NCBI GenBank assembly: GCA_011046415.1
Contig: DSAP01000035.1
Coordinates: forward strand, 1 to 37,914
Origin: a bacterium
GTDB taxonomy: Bacteria; Zhuqueibacterota; QNDG01; JABMRT01
Length of the DNA: 37,914 nt
Direction of reading: 5' to 3'
Shown piece by piece: positions 7,519-17,280 of the stretch. Under the pieces are notes generated by a model. It saw nothing but the letters and a program-made list of their open reading frames with translations. It ran no database searches and was not told where the DNA came from. Positions within the stretch are counted from its first letter, which is position 1. Each line of letters opens with the position of its first letter. The position numbers and the translations under genes were made by a program.

Positions 7519-9171
7519 ATGATTCTCGGACAAACCCGGATAAACCGTTCGGTGAAATGGATGATCCTGATTCTCGGGCTGACCGGTTCGGCGCTTCCCG
7601 CCGCCGCGGATGAGACGGATGCCGCGAAACTGTACCAGAAAGCCAGGAAAGAGATCGTCGCATTCCGGTGGGATGAGGCGCTCGCGCTTTTCTCCGGTCT
7701 GATCGAAGACTTTCCGGGAAGCCGTTATGAGGATGATGCGCAGTTCTATATCGGATACTGTCTCGAAAAGCGGGGGGACAGTGATCCGGAGGCGTTCCTG
7801 GCCTTCTCGGATCTGATCCGGCGATTTCCAGGGAGTCCGCGTGTGCAGGATGCGGTCGTGCATCAGATCATCGTGGCGGAAAACCTGGTACGCGGCAAGC
7901 AGGAGACCTTCCGCTTTTTTCTCCTTGACAAACTGGATGACGAAAATACCGTGATCCGGCAACAGGCGGCCCTGGCGCTCGGAAGGCTGGACGACCGGGA
8001 GGCCCTTCCCGTCCTCGAATCGATGTTCGGGGATCAAGACTGGGGTTCCGAGGCCCGGGTGCTGGCCTCACAGATCACCGCATCCCGGCTTCCCGGGAAA
8101 ACCGAACCCGAGTCTCCGGCCCGTAAACCAGGGGCGCTTGAATTCGACATCCGGACCCGAAAGGAGACACCCGCCCGCACCCGGACGCCCCGGGAAATAT
8201 GGGACGACCGGACGTTCTTCCTCACCGAACGGCATGAACATTATCGCAAACTGTTGCGCGATGACGGGAAGTGGACGCGTGAGGATCTTATCGATTTCGG
8301 CATGTGGACCATCCTGCCGGCCGACCGGTTCGCCGCCTACTTCGCGCTTCAGGGATATGACAAAAAAGAATGGTTCCGCAGATACTGGACATTGCAGGAT
8401 CCCACCCCGACGACGGAGGAAAACGAAGCCCTCGATGAATTTTATCGCCGGATCGCGTATGCCCATAAACGGTACGGGGAAACCTGGAACGCCCGCCAAT
8501 TCCAGTATCTCAAAGACCAGTATCTGCGCGAGGGATGGCCGCGTGCACCCTGGGACGCACGCGGAGAGCTGTATGTGAAATACGGGGAACCCAACCATGT
8601 CGCGATCGGGGGCTGGCACAAGGAAGAATGGCAGTACGACCGTTACAGCATTGACTTTGTAGCGACCCGATACCTGACCAATATCTATCAGAAAGCCCTC
8701 TCACCCGGCCCCCTGAGCCAGGCCCTCTACGCGGGTCAGGAAGAATGGGTGCGCGCCAATTATATCCTGAATCCTGAATTCCGTTACGAACATCGATATA
8801 ACCGAAAGCCGATGAAAGATCTGCGTGTCCTGATCACACGCGGTGAAGGCGACCATCGGGGCGAAGTCCAAATCGCTTACAGCGTCCCGCCGAAGCATTT
8901 CTCAATCCAAAGAGAACACGGAGAGTATGCAATCCGGTATCTGAGGCATCTCTTGATTCTTGACGAGGCCATGCATGAGGTACGGCGGCACGAGACCCTG
9001 CGTACGGTCCCGGGGAAAAACCGGAAGGAATTGGCGGACAGGGACGCGATCGAAGAACGGATACCGGTGCTTCTGCCTCCGGGCCGGTACCGGGTGGCGC
9101 TCCGCATCGAGGACGTGAAGGCGAACACGCTCGGCCTGTATGTCGAGAATGTGACGGTGGCCGCGAAATGA
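7519..9171 (+). CDS. GWxTD-domain secreted protein with TPR-like and HEAT-like repeats
   Basis: Exported protein of 550 aa, with a signal peptide ending near residue 30 (ALPAAA). Residues about 35-110 carry two TPR-like units (YQKARKEIVAFRWDEALALF, then a second with FLAFSDLIRRFPG). Residues about 125-180 look like HEAT/PBS-lyase repeats (AALALGRLDDREALPVLESMF). The rest matches the GWxTD domain, with WTLQDPTPTTEENEALDEFY and a GW...WDARGELYVKYGEPN segment corresponding to the usual GWxTDRGxxYIxYGxPD; the name-giving TD is replaced. The family is common in FCB bacteria and Acidobacteria, and its function is unknown. A GAGGGGG sits 7-13 bp before the start. It directly follows the sigma-like ORF. 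Confidence 0.82.
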   Translation: MILGQTRINRSVKWMILILGLTGSALPAAADETDAAKLYQKARKEIVAFRWDEALALFSGLIEDFPGSRYEDDAQFYIGYCLEKRGDSDPEAFLAFSDLIRRFPGSPRVQDAVVHQIIVAENLVRGKQETFRFFLLDKLDDENTVIRQQAALALGRLDDREALPVLESMFGDQDWGSEARVLASQITASRLPGKTEPESPARKPGALEFDIRTRKETPARTRTPREIWDDRTFFLTERHEHYRKLLRDDGKWTREDLIDFGMWTILPADRFAAYFALQGYDKKEWFRRYWTLQDPTPTTEENEALDEFYRRIAYAHKRYGETWNARQFQYLKDQYLREGWPRAPWDARGELYVKYGEPNHVAIGGWHKEEWQYDRYSIDFVATRYLTNIYQKALSPGPLSQALYAGQEEWVRANYILNPEFRYEHRYNRKPMKDLRVLITRGEGDHRGEVQIAYSVPPKHFSIQREHGEYAIRYLRHLLILDEAMHEVRRHETLRTVPGKNRKELADRDAIEERIPVLLPPGRYRVALRIEDVKANTLGLYVENVTVAAK

Positions 9172-9227
9172 TGTGCAGGCCCCTTCCGGCAGAATCCATT
9201 GAATATCTTCAGTCTAATTTATCCAAA

Positions 9228-9255
9228 CCCCGGCGAAGCCGGGAGGGGGTTATCC
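9228..9255. repeat. GC-rich palindrome between convergent genes
   Basis: CCCGGC-GAA-GCCGGG (9229-9243) followed by AGGGGGTTATC. It lies between the convergent GWxTD and comM genes and has no T-tract. The GGGGGTTATC tail recurs at 33241-33250 beside another palindrome, so this is probably one copy of a dispersed repeat. Confidence 0.5.
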
Positions 9256-9329
9256 CGCGCATTCCCCTAAAACTCCCCTTTTAAGAACGCCTTTGCTATA
9301 GAATCTCCGTTTCCCGTTCTTGACACTCC

Positions 9330-10871
9330 CTACATCATCCCCGTGAAATCGCGGTCCAGGCTGCGGTACTGAATCGCCTCGGCGATATGGGCGGCCTGAA
9401 TGGCCGCGCAACCCTCGAGATCGGCGATCGTGCGCGCCACCTTGAGGATGCGGTCATACGCCCGCGCGGACAGCCCCAGCCGCGTGATCGCCGTCTGGAG
9501 CAACACATCGCTCTGGGAGTCGATGGCGCAATGCCTGCGAATGGGTTTCGTGTCCATGTGCGCGTTACAGTACATCCCCGGCGCCCCGCGGAACCGCTCC
9601 AGCTGCACCTCGCGCGCAAGGATCACGCGGCGACGCATCGATTCGGAAGGCTCGCCGGTCGCCTTCCCCGCCAGCTCGGAATATTTGACGGACGGCACTT
9701 CGATGTGAATGTCGATCCGGTCGAGCAGCGGCCCGGAAATCCGGGAACGGTAACGCTGAATCTGGGGAATCTGACAGGTGCAGTCGTGCGTGGGATCTGA
9801 AAAATATCCGCAGGGACAGGGATTCATCGCCGCCACCAGCATGAAGTTCGCCGGATAGGTCAGCGACACGGTCGCGCGGGAGATGGTCACGCCCCCGTCT
9901 TCCATGGGCTGCCGCATCACCTCGAGGACGTTTTTCCTGAATTCGGGGAGCTCGTCGAGGAAAAGCACGCCGTGATGCGCCAGGCTCACCTCGCCCGGAC
10001 GGGGGATATGTCCGCCGCCGATCAATCCCGCATCAGAAATGGTGTGATGCGGCGAGCGAAACGGCCGCGTGGCGATCAGCGCCGTGTCCGGCGGGAGCAG
10101 CCCGGCCACGGAATGGATTTTCGTGGTCTCGAGCGCCTCGTCGAGCGTGAGATCGGGCAGGATGGAGGGAATCCGTTTGGCGAGCATGGTCTTTCCGGAT
10201 CCGGGCGGCCCGATCATCAGCACGTTGTGTCCGCCGGCCGCGGCGACCTCGATCGCGCGTTTGACATGTTCCTGCCCCTTGACCTCCATGAAATCGAGGG
10301 CATACTGCGTGTGTCTGCGAAAGACCTCGGCCACATCGACCGTAAACGGTTCACGGCCCGATCCATCGTTCAGCAGATCGACCGTGTCGAGTACGGATTC
10401 AACCGGAAAGACGGTGAGGCCGCCCGCGATCGCCGCCTCCTTGGCGTTTTCACGGGGAAGCAGTATCCGCCCGACCCGCTTGTCCCGCACCGCGATGGAG
10501 ATCGGCAGTCCGCCGCGGATCGGCCGTACCCGGCCGTCGAGCGCGAGTTCTCCGAGAATGACCGTGTCCCGGAGTGTCTCCTGGTCCAGCTGACCGCTCG
10601 CGACCAGGATGCCGATGGCCATGGGCAGGTCGAACGCGGACCCTTCCTTACGGATGTCGGCAGGCGCAAGATTGACCGTGATTCGATGAGAGAAAAGGCG
10701 AAAGCCGGAATTCTTGATCGCCGCGATCACCCGCTCTTTGGATTCTTTCACCGCGCCGTCGGGCAGGCCGACCGTGGCAAACTTGGGCAGGCCAAAATCG
10801 AGATGGGCTTCGACCTCCACAAGATAGCCTTCGATGCCGAGCACGGCGGCGCTGAGCACTTTCGAAAACAT
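9330..10871 (-). CDS. comM: ComM/YifB family Mg-chelatase-like AAA+ ATPase
   Basis: Complete ComM-type protein (513 aa, normal length). The N-terminal Lon-protease-like fold (residues 1-175) includes [22 protein letters not shown]. The AAA+ domain has Walker A GPPGSGKT at 221-228 and Walker B VLFLDE at 302-307. A Cys-rich insertion ([15 protein letters not shown]) and a C-terminal Mg-chelatase domain follow. Work on ComM in naturally transformable bacteria shows it is a hexameric helicase that drives branch migration during integration of single-stranded DNA. The gene is also common in species not known to be competent, so natural transformation is not implied. It is monocistronic with a good promoter upstream; no strong Shine-Dalgarno sequence is seen. 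Confidence 0.94.
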   Translation of the reverse strand: MFSKVLSAAVLGIEGYLVEVEAHLDFGLPKFATVGLPDGAVKESKERVIAAIKNSGFRLFSHRITVNLAPADIRKEGSAFDLPMAIGILVASGQLDQETLRDTVILGELALDGRVRPIRGGLPISIAVRDKRVGRILLPRENAKEAAIAGGLTVFPVESVLDTVDLLNDGSGREPFTVDVAEVFRRHTQYALDFMEVKGQEHVKRAIEVAAAGGHNVLMIGPPGSGKTMLAKRIPSILPDLTLDEALETTKIHSVAGLLPPDTALIATRPFRSPHHTISDAGLIGGGHIPRPGEVSLAHHGVLFLDELPEFRKNVLEVMRQPMEDGGVTISRATVSLTYPANFMLVAAMNPCPCGYFSDPTHDCTCQIPQIQRYRSRISGPLLDRIDIHIEVPSVKYSELAGKATGEPSESMRRRVILAREVQLERFRGAPGMYCNAHMDTKPIRRHCAIDSQSDVLLQTAITRLGLSARAYDRILKVARTIADLEGCAAIQAAHIAEAIQYRSLDRDFTGMM

Positions 10872-10928
10872 GAAAATCTCGTTCGGGGGTTGTTAGCGCG
10901 ATTGGATGTTCGAGAAAAAATACAAAAA

Positions 10929-10957
10929 AGTATAACCAAAATGAAATAAAGAAGCAA
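10929..10957 (-). promoter_or_regulatory. Sigma-70-type promoter for comM
   Basis: On the minus strand TTGCTT (10952-10957), a 17-bp spacer and TATACT (10929-10934), in an AT-rich patch about 60 bp before the comM start. Confidence 0.65.
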
Positions 10958-11079
10958 GTCTTTTCTGGATTCTCTGTTGTTTTGTTTGGGTGACGATGAA
11001 ATCCCGGATCACAAGATAGAGATCACAAACCATGACTCAAATGGAATTTGGATTTTCTCCTCCCGGGGTCTCGACCCGA

Positions 11080-12399
11080 TTAGGTTGCATCCGCCGGCAG
11101 GATTTCTCCGGTCAGCGCCTGTCCATCCATATTCCGGATCCGGACCCGGGCGATCCGGTTCACAAGCTGTGGATCGAATGGTATCTCGACCCGCGCATAT
11201 TCGGAGGTGAAACCGCCCATGCGTCCGTTAATTTTCCGGCATTCGAAAAGCACTTCCGTGGTTTTTCCGATGAAGGATTCCAGAAACGCCTGTTTTTTCG
11301 CCGCCCCGATCGACCTCAGGATGCGGGCCCGCTCCATGCGGACACGGGAAGGTATTTGACCGGACATCCCGGCGGCGGGCGTCCCCCCGCGCGCGGAAAA
11401 GGGAAAGACATGAAAATAGGAAAAGGGGAGGGATTCGACGAAACGGCGGGTTTCTTCGAATCGTTGATCCGTTTCATCCGGGAATCCGGTGATGAGGTCG
11501 GTCCCCAGCCCGACGGGACCCAGCACATCCCGGATCCGTGCGACCGCCTCCCTGAATTCACCGGTCGTGTGCCGCCGGTTCATCGCCTTCAGGATCGTAT
11601 CGCTGCCGCTCTGGAGGGCTACGTGAAAATGGCGGCAGATGGAGGGATATTCGGCCAGCGTGTGAAGGAGCTCGTCTCCGAGATCGCCGGGGTCGAGCGA
11701 ACTCATCCGCCAGCGGACGGCGGGATCCAGCCGCACGAGACGCCGCAACAGCGCCGGCAGCCCGGACGTTCCGGACCCTTTCTTGCCGAAATCTCCCACA
11801 TGGACGCCCGTGAGGACGACCTCCCTGAAGCCGGTTCGGATCAAATGATCCGCCTGGTCGAGGATGAAATCCACGGGCAGGCTCCGGCTCGGCCCGCGTG
11901 CGAGGGGCACGATGCAATAACTGCATCGCCGGTCGCACCCGCTCTGAATTTTCAGGAACGCCCGCGTCCGATCCGTGTAATTCCCGGCGAAACGGATGGG
12001 CTCATCCTTTCGTTCCTGGATGTCCGTGACCCGGACGCATGGGACCTCCCGTTTCCCGGGCCCCGGGAAAAAATCAAAGAGGCCGAGCTTTTCCGAAACA
12101 CCGAACACATAATCGACGCCCGGAATGGACGCGATCTCCGCCGTCGAGACCTGGGAATAACACCCGGTCACGATGAGCGTGGACTCGGGGTTTTGCGTCA
12201 GGGACTGCCGGATCGCCTGGCGACACTTCGCATCCGAACGGCCGGTGACCGTGCACGTGTTGATGACGACGACATCCGCCGATTCGGACTCCGTGGCGGC
12301 CTGGTAACCGTGATCCAGAAAGTCCCGGGCCATCACGGCCGTCTCCGACTGGTTGAGTTTACATCCGAAAGTCTTGAATCGTACCGTAAAATGGGGCAT
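11080..12399 (-). CDS. mtaB: tRNA (t6A37) methylthiotransferase MtaB
   Basis: Radical-SAM methylthiotransferase (439 aa) that turns t6A37 of ANN-decoding tRNAs into ms2t6A. The N-terminal UPF0004 domain carries the auxiliary-cluster cysteines Cys13 (FKTFGCKLNQSE), Cys49 (NTCTVT) and Cys80 (VTGCYSQ). The radical-SAM motif CDRRCSYC is at 155-162, and a TRAM-like C-terminus begins about residue 370. The FKTFGCKLNQ start is characteristic of MtaB rather than MiaB. It lies downstream of the rpsA terminator on the same strand, so it likely has its own promoter in the short 12400-12460 gap, where none was clear. The Shine-Dalgarno sequence is weak. Confidence 0.93.
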   Translation of the reverse strand: MPHFTVRFKTFGCKLNQSETAVMARDFLDHGYQAATESESADVVVINTCTVTGRSDAKCRQAIRQSLTQNPESTLIVTGCYSQVSTAEIASIPGVDYVFGVSEKLGLFDFFPGPGKREVPCVRVTDIQERKDEPIRFAGNYTDRTRAFLKIQSGCDRRCSYCIVPLARGPSRSLPVDFILDQADHLIRTGFREVVLTGVHVGDFGKKGSGTSGLPALLRRLVRLDPAVRWRMSSLDPGDLGDELLHTLAEYPSICRHFHVALQSGSDTILKAMNRRHTTGEFREAVARIRDVLGPVGLGTDLITGFPDETDQRFEETRRFVESLPFSYFHVFPFSARGGTPAAGMSGQIPSRVRMERARILRSIGAAKKQAFLESFIGKTTEVLFECRKINGRMGGFTSEYARVEIPFDPQLVNRIARVRIRNMDGQALTGEILPADAT

Positions 12400-12460
12400 C
12401 TATCCGATCCGGTTTTCAGTCTCGATCCGTTTTCGTGCTCCCGTTTACATCCCTCCCGCC

Positions 12461-12499
12461 AAAAAGAAAAGGAGTTGAACCCGACGGCCCAACTCCTTT
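12461..12499 (-). terminator. Rho-independent terminator of the trpS-rpsA gene run
   Basis: A perfect 10-bp stem AAAGGAGTTG/CAACTCCTTT (12468-12477 with 12490-12499) with a 12-nt loop is followed on the minus strand by TCTTTTT. It lies 20 bp after the rpsA stop. Confidence 0.9.
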
Positions 12500-12519
12500 G
12501 ATCATTTCATGAAACGAGA

Positions 12520-14589
12520 TCAGGCTTCGGTCTCTTTTTCCGGACTCTCTTGTTCCGGTTTCTCTTGTTCGGGACTCGCTTTCGCCGGGCTCTCTTTTTT
12601 CGCGCGGGATGATTTCGTCTTCTTCGGAGCCTTTTCCGCTTCTTGATCCTCGGACGGCGCCGCTTCCTCCTCCTTCCCGGTCTTCTTGGGAGGTGCCGCT
12701 TCCGCATCGGCCTTTTGGGTGGTCTTCTTCTTCGGCTTCTTCTCCACAGCCGGACCGGCGACTTCACCGGCCATCTCCCCGAGTGTGGGCGCCTCGGAAT
12801 CCCTGGGCGCGTATGCATCGAGATCGGCTTTGTCGGCTTCGTCTTTCGCGGCCTTATTTTTTTGCGTCAGCTGTTTGCGAGAGAGTACGATGCGCTTGTT
12901 TTCCTTGTCGAATTCGATCACGAGAAAGGGGTAGGTTTCCCCTTCTTTCATGTTCTGGCTCACTTTGGCCATCGAGGATTCCTCGAGCTGGGAAAGCGGC
13001 ACGAACCCTTCGAGTCCGAGGGGAAGTTCGACGATCAGGCCTTTTTCGATGAACCGGATCACCTTCGCATCCGAGACGGAGCCCACCTGATAGGCTTCCT
13101 CGAAGGCGGGCCAGGGATCGGTCTCGATCTGCTTGTACCCGAGTGAAAGCCGGCGATCGTTTTTATTGACATCGAGGACGATGACCTCGATTTCATCATT
13201 TTTCTTCAGGACTTCGCTCGGATGTTTCAGCTTCCGCGTCCATGAAAGATCGGAAATATGGATGAGACCGTCGATGCCCTCGTCCATTTCGACAAACGCG
13301 CCGAAATTCGTCATGTTGCGCACACGTCCCTTGTACCGGGAATTGACCGGGAAGCGCTCTTCGATGGTATCCCACGGGTCGGGTGTCAGCTGTTTGAGTC
13401 CGAGGGAGATCCGCTTGCGTTCGCGGTCGACATTGAGTATCTTGACTTCGATTTCGTCGCCCACATTGAGTATCTTCGAGGGGTGCACGATGTTGCGCGT
13501 CCAGGACATTTCGGACACATGTACGAGACCTTCGACGCCCCGTTCGAGTTCGACAAAGGCCCCGTAATCGGCAATCGAGACGACCTTGCCCTTGACCACC
13601 GCCTCTTCGGGATATTTGTCGTCGACATTTTCCCAGGGATGCGGGGTGAGCTGCTTCATGCCGAGGGAAATGCGATCTTTGGCGTCGTTGAAATCGAGTA
13701 CCACCACCTCGATTTTCTCATCCAGATCGACCACTTCGGAAGGATGTTTCACCCGGCCCCATGAGATGTCGTTGATATGAAGAAGTCCGTCCACGCCGCC
13801 GAGGTCGACAAATACACCGAAGTCGGTGATATTTTTGACCGACCCTTCGCGGATCTGTCCTTTTTCGAGTTCGGCAATCACCTGCTCGCGCATCTCGGCC
13901 ATGCTCTCCTCGAGCAGCATCCGGCGTGAGACCACGATGTTTTTCCGGAGCTTGTTGACCTTGACGATCCGGAATGTAAAGGTCTTGCCGATCAGCGCAT
14001 CGAAATCCCGGATGGGCTTCACATCGATCTGGGAACCGGGCAAAAACGCGTCGACTCCCATCAAATCCACCACCATGCCGCCCTTGATGCGGCGGGTGCA
14101 TGTACCCTCGATGGTGCCTCCCTCGTTATGGATATCCACCACGCGGTCCCACAGCCGCATGAAGTCTGCCTTGCGTTTGGAAAGGACAAGCTGCCCGTCG
14201 GTATCTTCAAGCGTATCGAGAAACACCTCGATCTTGTCGCCGACCTTCACATTCGACACATCGCCGAATTCTTCGAGGGGCACGGTTCCTTCGGACTTGA
14301 ATCCGATATCCACCACCACATCCGAGTTCGTCACGGCCAGCACCCGGCCCTGGACGATCTGATTTTCTTCGATGTCCTTGAGCGTCCTGCTGTATAGATC
14401 GACGAAATGGTTGTACTCCTCCTGGGAGTACTCCGCTTCGTCTTCCAGTCCGTTGGAACGGGATTCTGTCTTGGGTGATTCTGCCTGGATCTCGACAGAA
14501 TCGGGCGTCGCCTCACCTCCTTCACCTGGGATTGCCGGGTTTTCTTCCACGGCATTTTCAGTTATTTGGGTTTTTTCCTCATCCACCAT
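12520..14589 (-). CDS. rpsA: 30S ribosomal protein S1
   Basis: Six S1 (OB-fold) RNA-binding domains, with the KGxVxxIxxxGxFVxL pattern repeated at regular 85-90-residue intervals from about residue 75 to 575. Binds mRNA and delivers it to the 30S subunit. At 689 aa it is longer than the usual 550-600. The extra length is an acidic N-terminal 50 residues and a C-terminal tail of about 110 residues rich in Lys, Glu, Ala and Pro, probably disordered. AAGGAGG at 14599-14605 lies 9 bp before the start and sits inside the 3' end of ispH, whose reading frame overlaps rpsA by 28 bp, suggesting translational coupling. A strong terminator follows. Confidence 0.96.
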   Translation of the reverse strand: MVDEEKTQITENAVEENPAIPGEGGEATPDSVEIQAESPKTESRSNGLEDEAEYSQEEYNHFVDLYSRTLKDIEENQIVQGRVLAVTNSDVVVDIGFKSEGTVPLEEFGDVSNVKVGDKIEVFLDTLEDTDGQLVLSKRKADFMRLWDRVVDIHNEGGTIEGTCTRRIKGGMVVDLMGVDAFLPGSQIDVKPIRDFDALIGKTFTFRIVKVNKLRKNIVVSRRMLLEESMAEMREQVIAELEKGQIREGSVKNITDFGVFVDLGGVDGLLHINDISWGRVKHPSEVVDLDEKIEVVVLDFNDAKDRISLGMKQLTPHPWENVDDKYPEEAVVKGKVVSIADYGAFVELERGVEGLVHVSEMSWTRNIVHPSKILNVGDEIEVKILNVDRERKRISLGLKQLTPDPWDTIEERFPVNSRYKGRVRNMTNFGAFVEMDEGIDGLIHISDLSWTRKLKHPSEVLKKNDEIEVIVLDVNKNDRRLSLGYKQIETDPWPAFEEAYQVGSVSDAKVIRFIEKGLIVELPLGLEGFVPLSQLEESSMAKVSQNMKEGETYPFLVIEFDKENKRIVLSRKQLTQKNKAAKDEADKADLDAYAPRDSEAPTLGEMAGEVAGPAVEKKPKKKTTQKADAEAAPPKKTGKEEEAAPSEDQEAEKAPKKTKSSRAKKESPAKASPEQEKPEQESPEKETEA

Positions 14590-15494
14590 AAAATGGATCC
14601 TCCTTTTGTATTTTTTAACCCTTTCGGGTTATTATCGATGGGATGGTTCTCCAGGCTGCTCCTGATCTCCTCGAGCTGCCATCTGGGTGTCGAGGCCCCG
14701 CCTGTGACACCGACCCGTTCGCCGTTGCTGAACCAGCGCCAGTCGATCTCCTCCGGGCCTTCGATCCGGTAGGTCTGCACATTTTGTTCGCATGCTTTTT
14801 CATAGAGCAACCGGACATTGGAGGATTTTTTCCCGCCGACCACGAGGACCACGTCCTGGGTGTCGGCAAACGACTTCACATCCTCCTGCCGGTTTCGAAT
14901 GAAACGACAGGTCGTATCCATGATCTTGAGATCCGGCAAACGGACTGAAAGCTCCCTGCACACGGCGTGAAACAAATCCGGGTTGACGGTGGATTGTGCG
15001 AGAATCAGGCTGCGATACTCGAAATCCTTCTGTGTGGCCTCATCGACGGACGAGACGATACTCCCGTTTTCCCCGGCACGGGCCAGCAGCCCCAGCACCT
15101 CGGGATGGGCGGGATTGCCCACGATGATGATTCCCCATCCCTCACGGACATGTTGTTTCACGACATCCTGCGAATGGGCGACGATCGGGCATGTGGCGTT
15201 CAGAATCTCGAGTCCGGCTTCCCTGGCCAGGGTGAGGATCTGACGCGTCTCTCCGTGGGCCCGTACGATCAGGCAGGCGCCGTCGAACTCCGCGCGCATC
15301 CGGGGATCGCCCAGTTGTTCAGCGGTCAATTCGCGCAATCCGAGACCCATAAGGCGATCGATTTCACGGCTGTTGTGAATCAGTTCGCCGACGGCAAACA
15401 CCTTTTTCCCCCGCCGGAGTGCGTCTTCTGCCATGGAGACGGCCCGTTCGACACCGGGACAGGGCCTGGCTTTATTTTCAACGGTTACCCGCAT
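14562..15494 (-). CDS. ispH: 4-hydroxy-3-methylbut-2-enyl diphosphate reductase
   Basis: Last enzyme of the MEP pathway, making IPP and DMAPP at a [4Fe-4S] cluster (310 aa). Cluster cysteines are Cys12, Cys102 (NATCPIV) and Cys196 (DTTCRFIRNRQ). Substrate-binding residues are His40, His130 and Glu132 (AHPEVLG), Thr169, Ser225/Asn226 (KKSSNVRL) and the GGASTP segment. The first motif reads RPCPGVERAV where GFCxGVxRA is usual, a small departure. It overlaps rpsA by 28 bp. The 254 bp upstream to cmk hold no convincing gene, although plsC-like genes often sit there in other bacteria. That gap is AT-rich and may contain a promoter, but I could not fix one. Confidence 0.94.
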   Translation of the reverse strand: MRVTVENKARPCPGVERAVSMAEDALRRGKKVFAVGELIHNSREIDRLMGLGLRELTAEQLGDPRMRAEFDGACLIVRAHGETRQILTLAREAGLEILNATCPIVAHSQDVVKQHVREGWGIIIVGNPAHPEVLGLLARAGENGSIVSSVDEATQKDFEYRSLILAQSTVNPDLFHAVCRELSVRLPDLKIMDTTCRFIRNRQEDVKSFADTQDVVLVVGGKKSSNVRLLYEKACEQNVQTYRIEGPEEIDWRWFSNGERVGVTGGASTPRWQLEEIRSSLENHPIDNNPKGLKNTKGGSILWWMRKKPK

Positions 15495-15748
15495 GGTCGG
15501 TCTCTTTTCATCCTTTATAAAACAGAATCAAGATGTGCGCTCCCCTCTTCAGGAAGGTTTCACCGGCCGAAAAACAAATCAATTTAATAAATTTTTCAAT
15601 GAATAAAAAGCGCATTTTCTCAAACCGGAAAAAACCAACGCTCGTTTCTTCTGCAGTCGCGGAAGATCCGGACGAACTAATCCGGGCACCTGTTGCTTTC
15701 TCCGTTCGCCATGAAATACAAATGCTTCCTGAAGACGGTCCATTGGGG

Positions 15749-16441
15749 CTATCGCGCCATCTTTCGATGAATTTTTTGAACAACCGTCCCGACCTGCTGT
15801 TCGAGGGTCATTTCGGAGGTGTCGAGCAATCCGGCATCGCCGGCCGGCCTGAGAGGGCTGTGGGTCCGTTCGCTGTCACGCCGGTCCCGGCGTTCGATCT
15901 CATGGATCAGTTCATCGAGAGAAACGGATATGCCCTGTCTCTCCATGTCGATCCGACGGCGCCGGGCGCGCGCCTCGATCGAGGCGATGACATAGAATTT
16001 CAAATCCGCGTCGGGGAAGACCACCGTGCCCATGTCGCGTCCCTCGGCCACCAGGCTGCCTTTCTTTCCGATTTCACGTTGAAGCGCGACCAGTACCTCG
16101 CGCACGACAGGGACCTCACAGACCGGGCCGACCGCCCGGTCCACCTCGGGTGTGCGGATACGGTGCGTCACCTCCACGCCGTCGAGAAACACGCGCGTGC
16201 CCTCGTCGGACGCCTTCAGCGTCATCTTCGTCCGCCTGGCCATGGCGCCGATGGCTTCCGGATCGTCCAGGGGGATACCTTCGTCCAACACCTTCACCGC
16301 CATAGCCCGGTACATCGCGCCCGTGTCCAGATAGAGCCAGCCCATTTCCTTCGCCACCAGCCGGGCCGTCGTGCTCTTGCCGGACGCCGCGGGGCCGTCG
16401 AGCGTCACGACCATTTTGTCGGATTTTTCAGGATTTTTCAT
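15749..16441 (-). CDS. cmk: Cytidylate kinase
   Basis: Phosphorylates CMP and dCMP to the diphosphates (230 aa, normal length). The P-loop GPAASGKS is at residues 16-23, with DTGAMYRAMAVKVLDEG after it and the NMP-binding region VFLDGVEVTHRIRTPEVDRAVGPV. The LVAEGRDMGTVVFPDADLKFYV segment is diagnostic, as is the EIERRDRRDSERTHSPL lid region. It lies between rluB (101 bp upstream) and ispH, the familiar scpB-rluB-cmk-ispH-rpsA order. Confidence 0.95.
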   Translation of the reverse strand: MKNPEKSDKMVVTLDGPAASGKSTTARLVAKEMGWLYLDTGAMYRAMAVKVLDEGIPLDDPEAIGAMARRTKMTLKASDEGTRVFLDGVEVTHRIRTPEVDRAVGPVCEVPVVREVLVALQREIGKKGSLVAEGRDMGTVVFPDADLKFYVIASIEARARRRRIDMERQGISVSLDELIHEIERRDRRDSERTHSPLRPAGDAGLLDTSEMTLEQQVGTVVQKIHRKMAR

Positions 16442-16542
16442 GCGGTCATGTGTTCCTTTGATTCGAACATGGATATTTTATTTACGGAACGGTTCCGGCG
16501 CGGGACGGGTCACGGCCGGTTTCCGATTCTCCGTTTTCCCGT

Positions 16543-17280
16543 TCACCCCTTGTGCGGGATCGATCCCGTCCCTGTCAATTCCTTCAACCGCCGCACTTCT
16601 GTGGATGTCAATTCCCGCCAGGCTCCCGGTTTCAATGGTCCGGTTTTCAGCCCCGCGAAGCAGGTCCGCTCCAGGGAGACCACCCGGTGCCCCGTCGCCA
16701 TGCACATCCGTTTGATCTGCCGCTTCTTGCCCTCGTGAATCCTGAACTCGAGAAGCGTCTTGCCCGACCGTCCCCGGCGGAGGATCCGGACGTCCGCCTT
16801 CACGAAAACGCCCTCATCGATCTCGACGCCTTCCCGGAATTTCAGGAGTATGGAATCCGCGACCTCCCCGATAACCGTTGCACAATAGACCTTCTGAATC
16901 TCATATCTGGGATGACTCAACCGGTAGGCCAGGTCGCCGTCGTTGGTCAAAAGGAGGACGCCCGTCGTGTCATGGTCGAGCCGTCCCACGGGAAACACCC
17001 GCTCCGGCAGGACGACAAGATCGGTCACGGTCCTGCGGCCGCGGTCGTCGGATACCGTGGTCAGGACATCGGGAGGTTTGTTTAACAGGACATACCGTTT
17101 CCGCGTTTCCGGGCGGACGGCTTTGCCGTCCACCGTGACCGCATCGCGTTCCGGTTCGACCCGGACGCCCAGCCGCGTCACCGGATCGCCGTTGACCCGC
17201 ACACGGCCTTCCTGGATGAGGGTGTTGGCCTGCCTGCGCGAGGCGATTCCGCAGAGGGACAGATATCGGTTAAGCTGCAT
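16543..17280 (-). CDS. rluB: 23S rRNA pseudouridine synthase, RluB/RsuA family
   Basis: Makes pseudouridine in 23S rRNA (RluB modifies U2605 in E. coli). An S4 RNA-binding domain covers residues 1-60 (RYLSLCGIASRRQANTLIQ). The catalytic domain has GRLDHDTTGVLLLTNDG with the nucleophile Asp102, and the later EGKKRQIKRM motif. 245 aa, typical. Its start overlaps the end of scpB by 11 bp, so it is translated from the same message. RluB is preferred over RsuA or RluF from gene context next to scpAB; the exact target uridine is not proven. Confidence 0.9.
   Translation of the reverse strand: MQLNRYLSLCGIASRRQANTLIQEGRVRVNGDPVTRLGVRVEPERDAVTVDGKAVRPETRKRYVLLNKPPDVLTTVSDDRGRRTVTDLVVLPERVFPVGRLDHDTTGVLLLTNDGDLAYRLSHPRYEIQKVYCATVIGEVADSILLKFREGVEIDEGVFVKADVRILRRGRSGKTLLEFRIHEGKKRQIKRMCMATGHRVVSLERTCFAGLKTGPLKPGAWRELTSTEVRRLKELTGTGSIPHKG

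Noticed and set aside
11050-11079. Possible tRNA fragment or terminator after mtaB (GGGTC-GA-GACCC-like palindrome)
   Set aside because: The loop is too small, the stem has a bulge, no U-tract follows, and the surrounding sequence does not form a tRNA cloverleaf.
11032-12501. Long plus-strand open frame across mtaB
   Set aside because: It is antisense to an unmistakable MtaB with all six cluster cysteines. The translation is low-quality and rich in Pro, Arg and Gly.
15508-15783. Possible small gene of 91 codons between cmk and ispH
   Set aside because: It begins inside cmk in another frame. The composition does not look like protein and no ribosome site was found.
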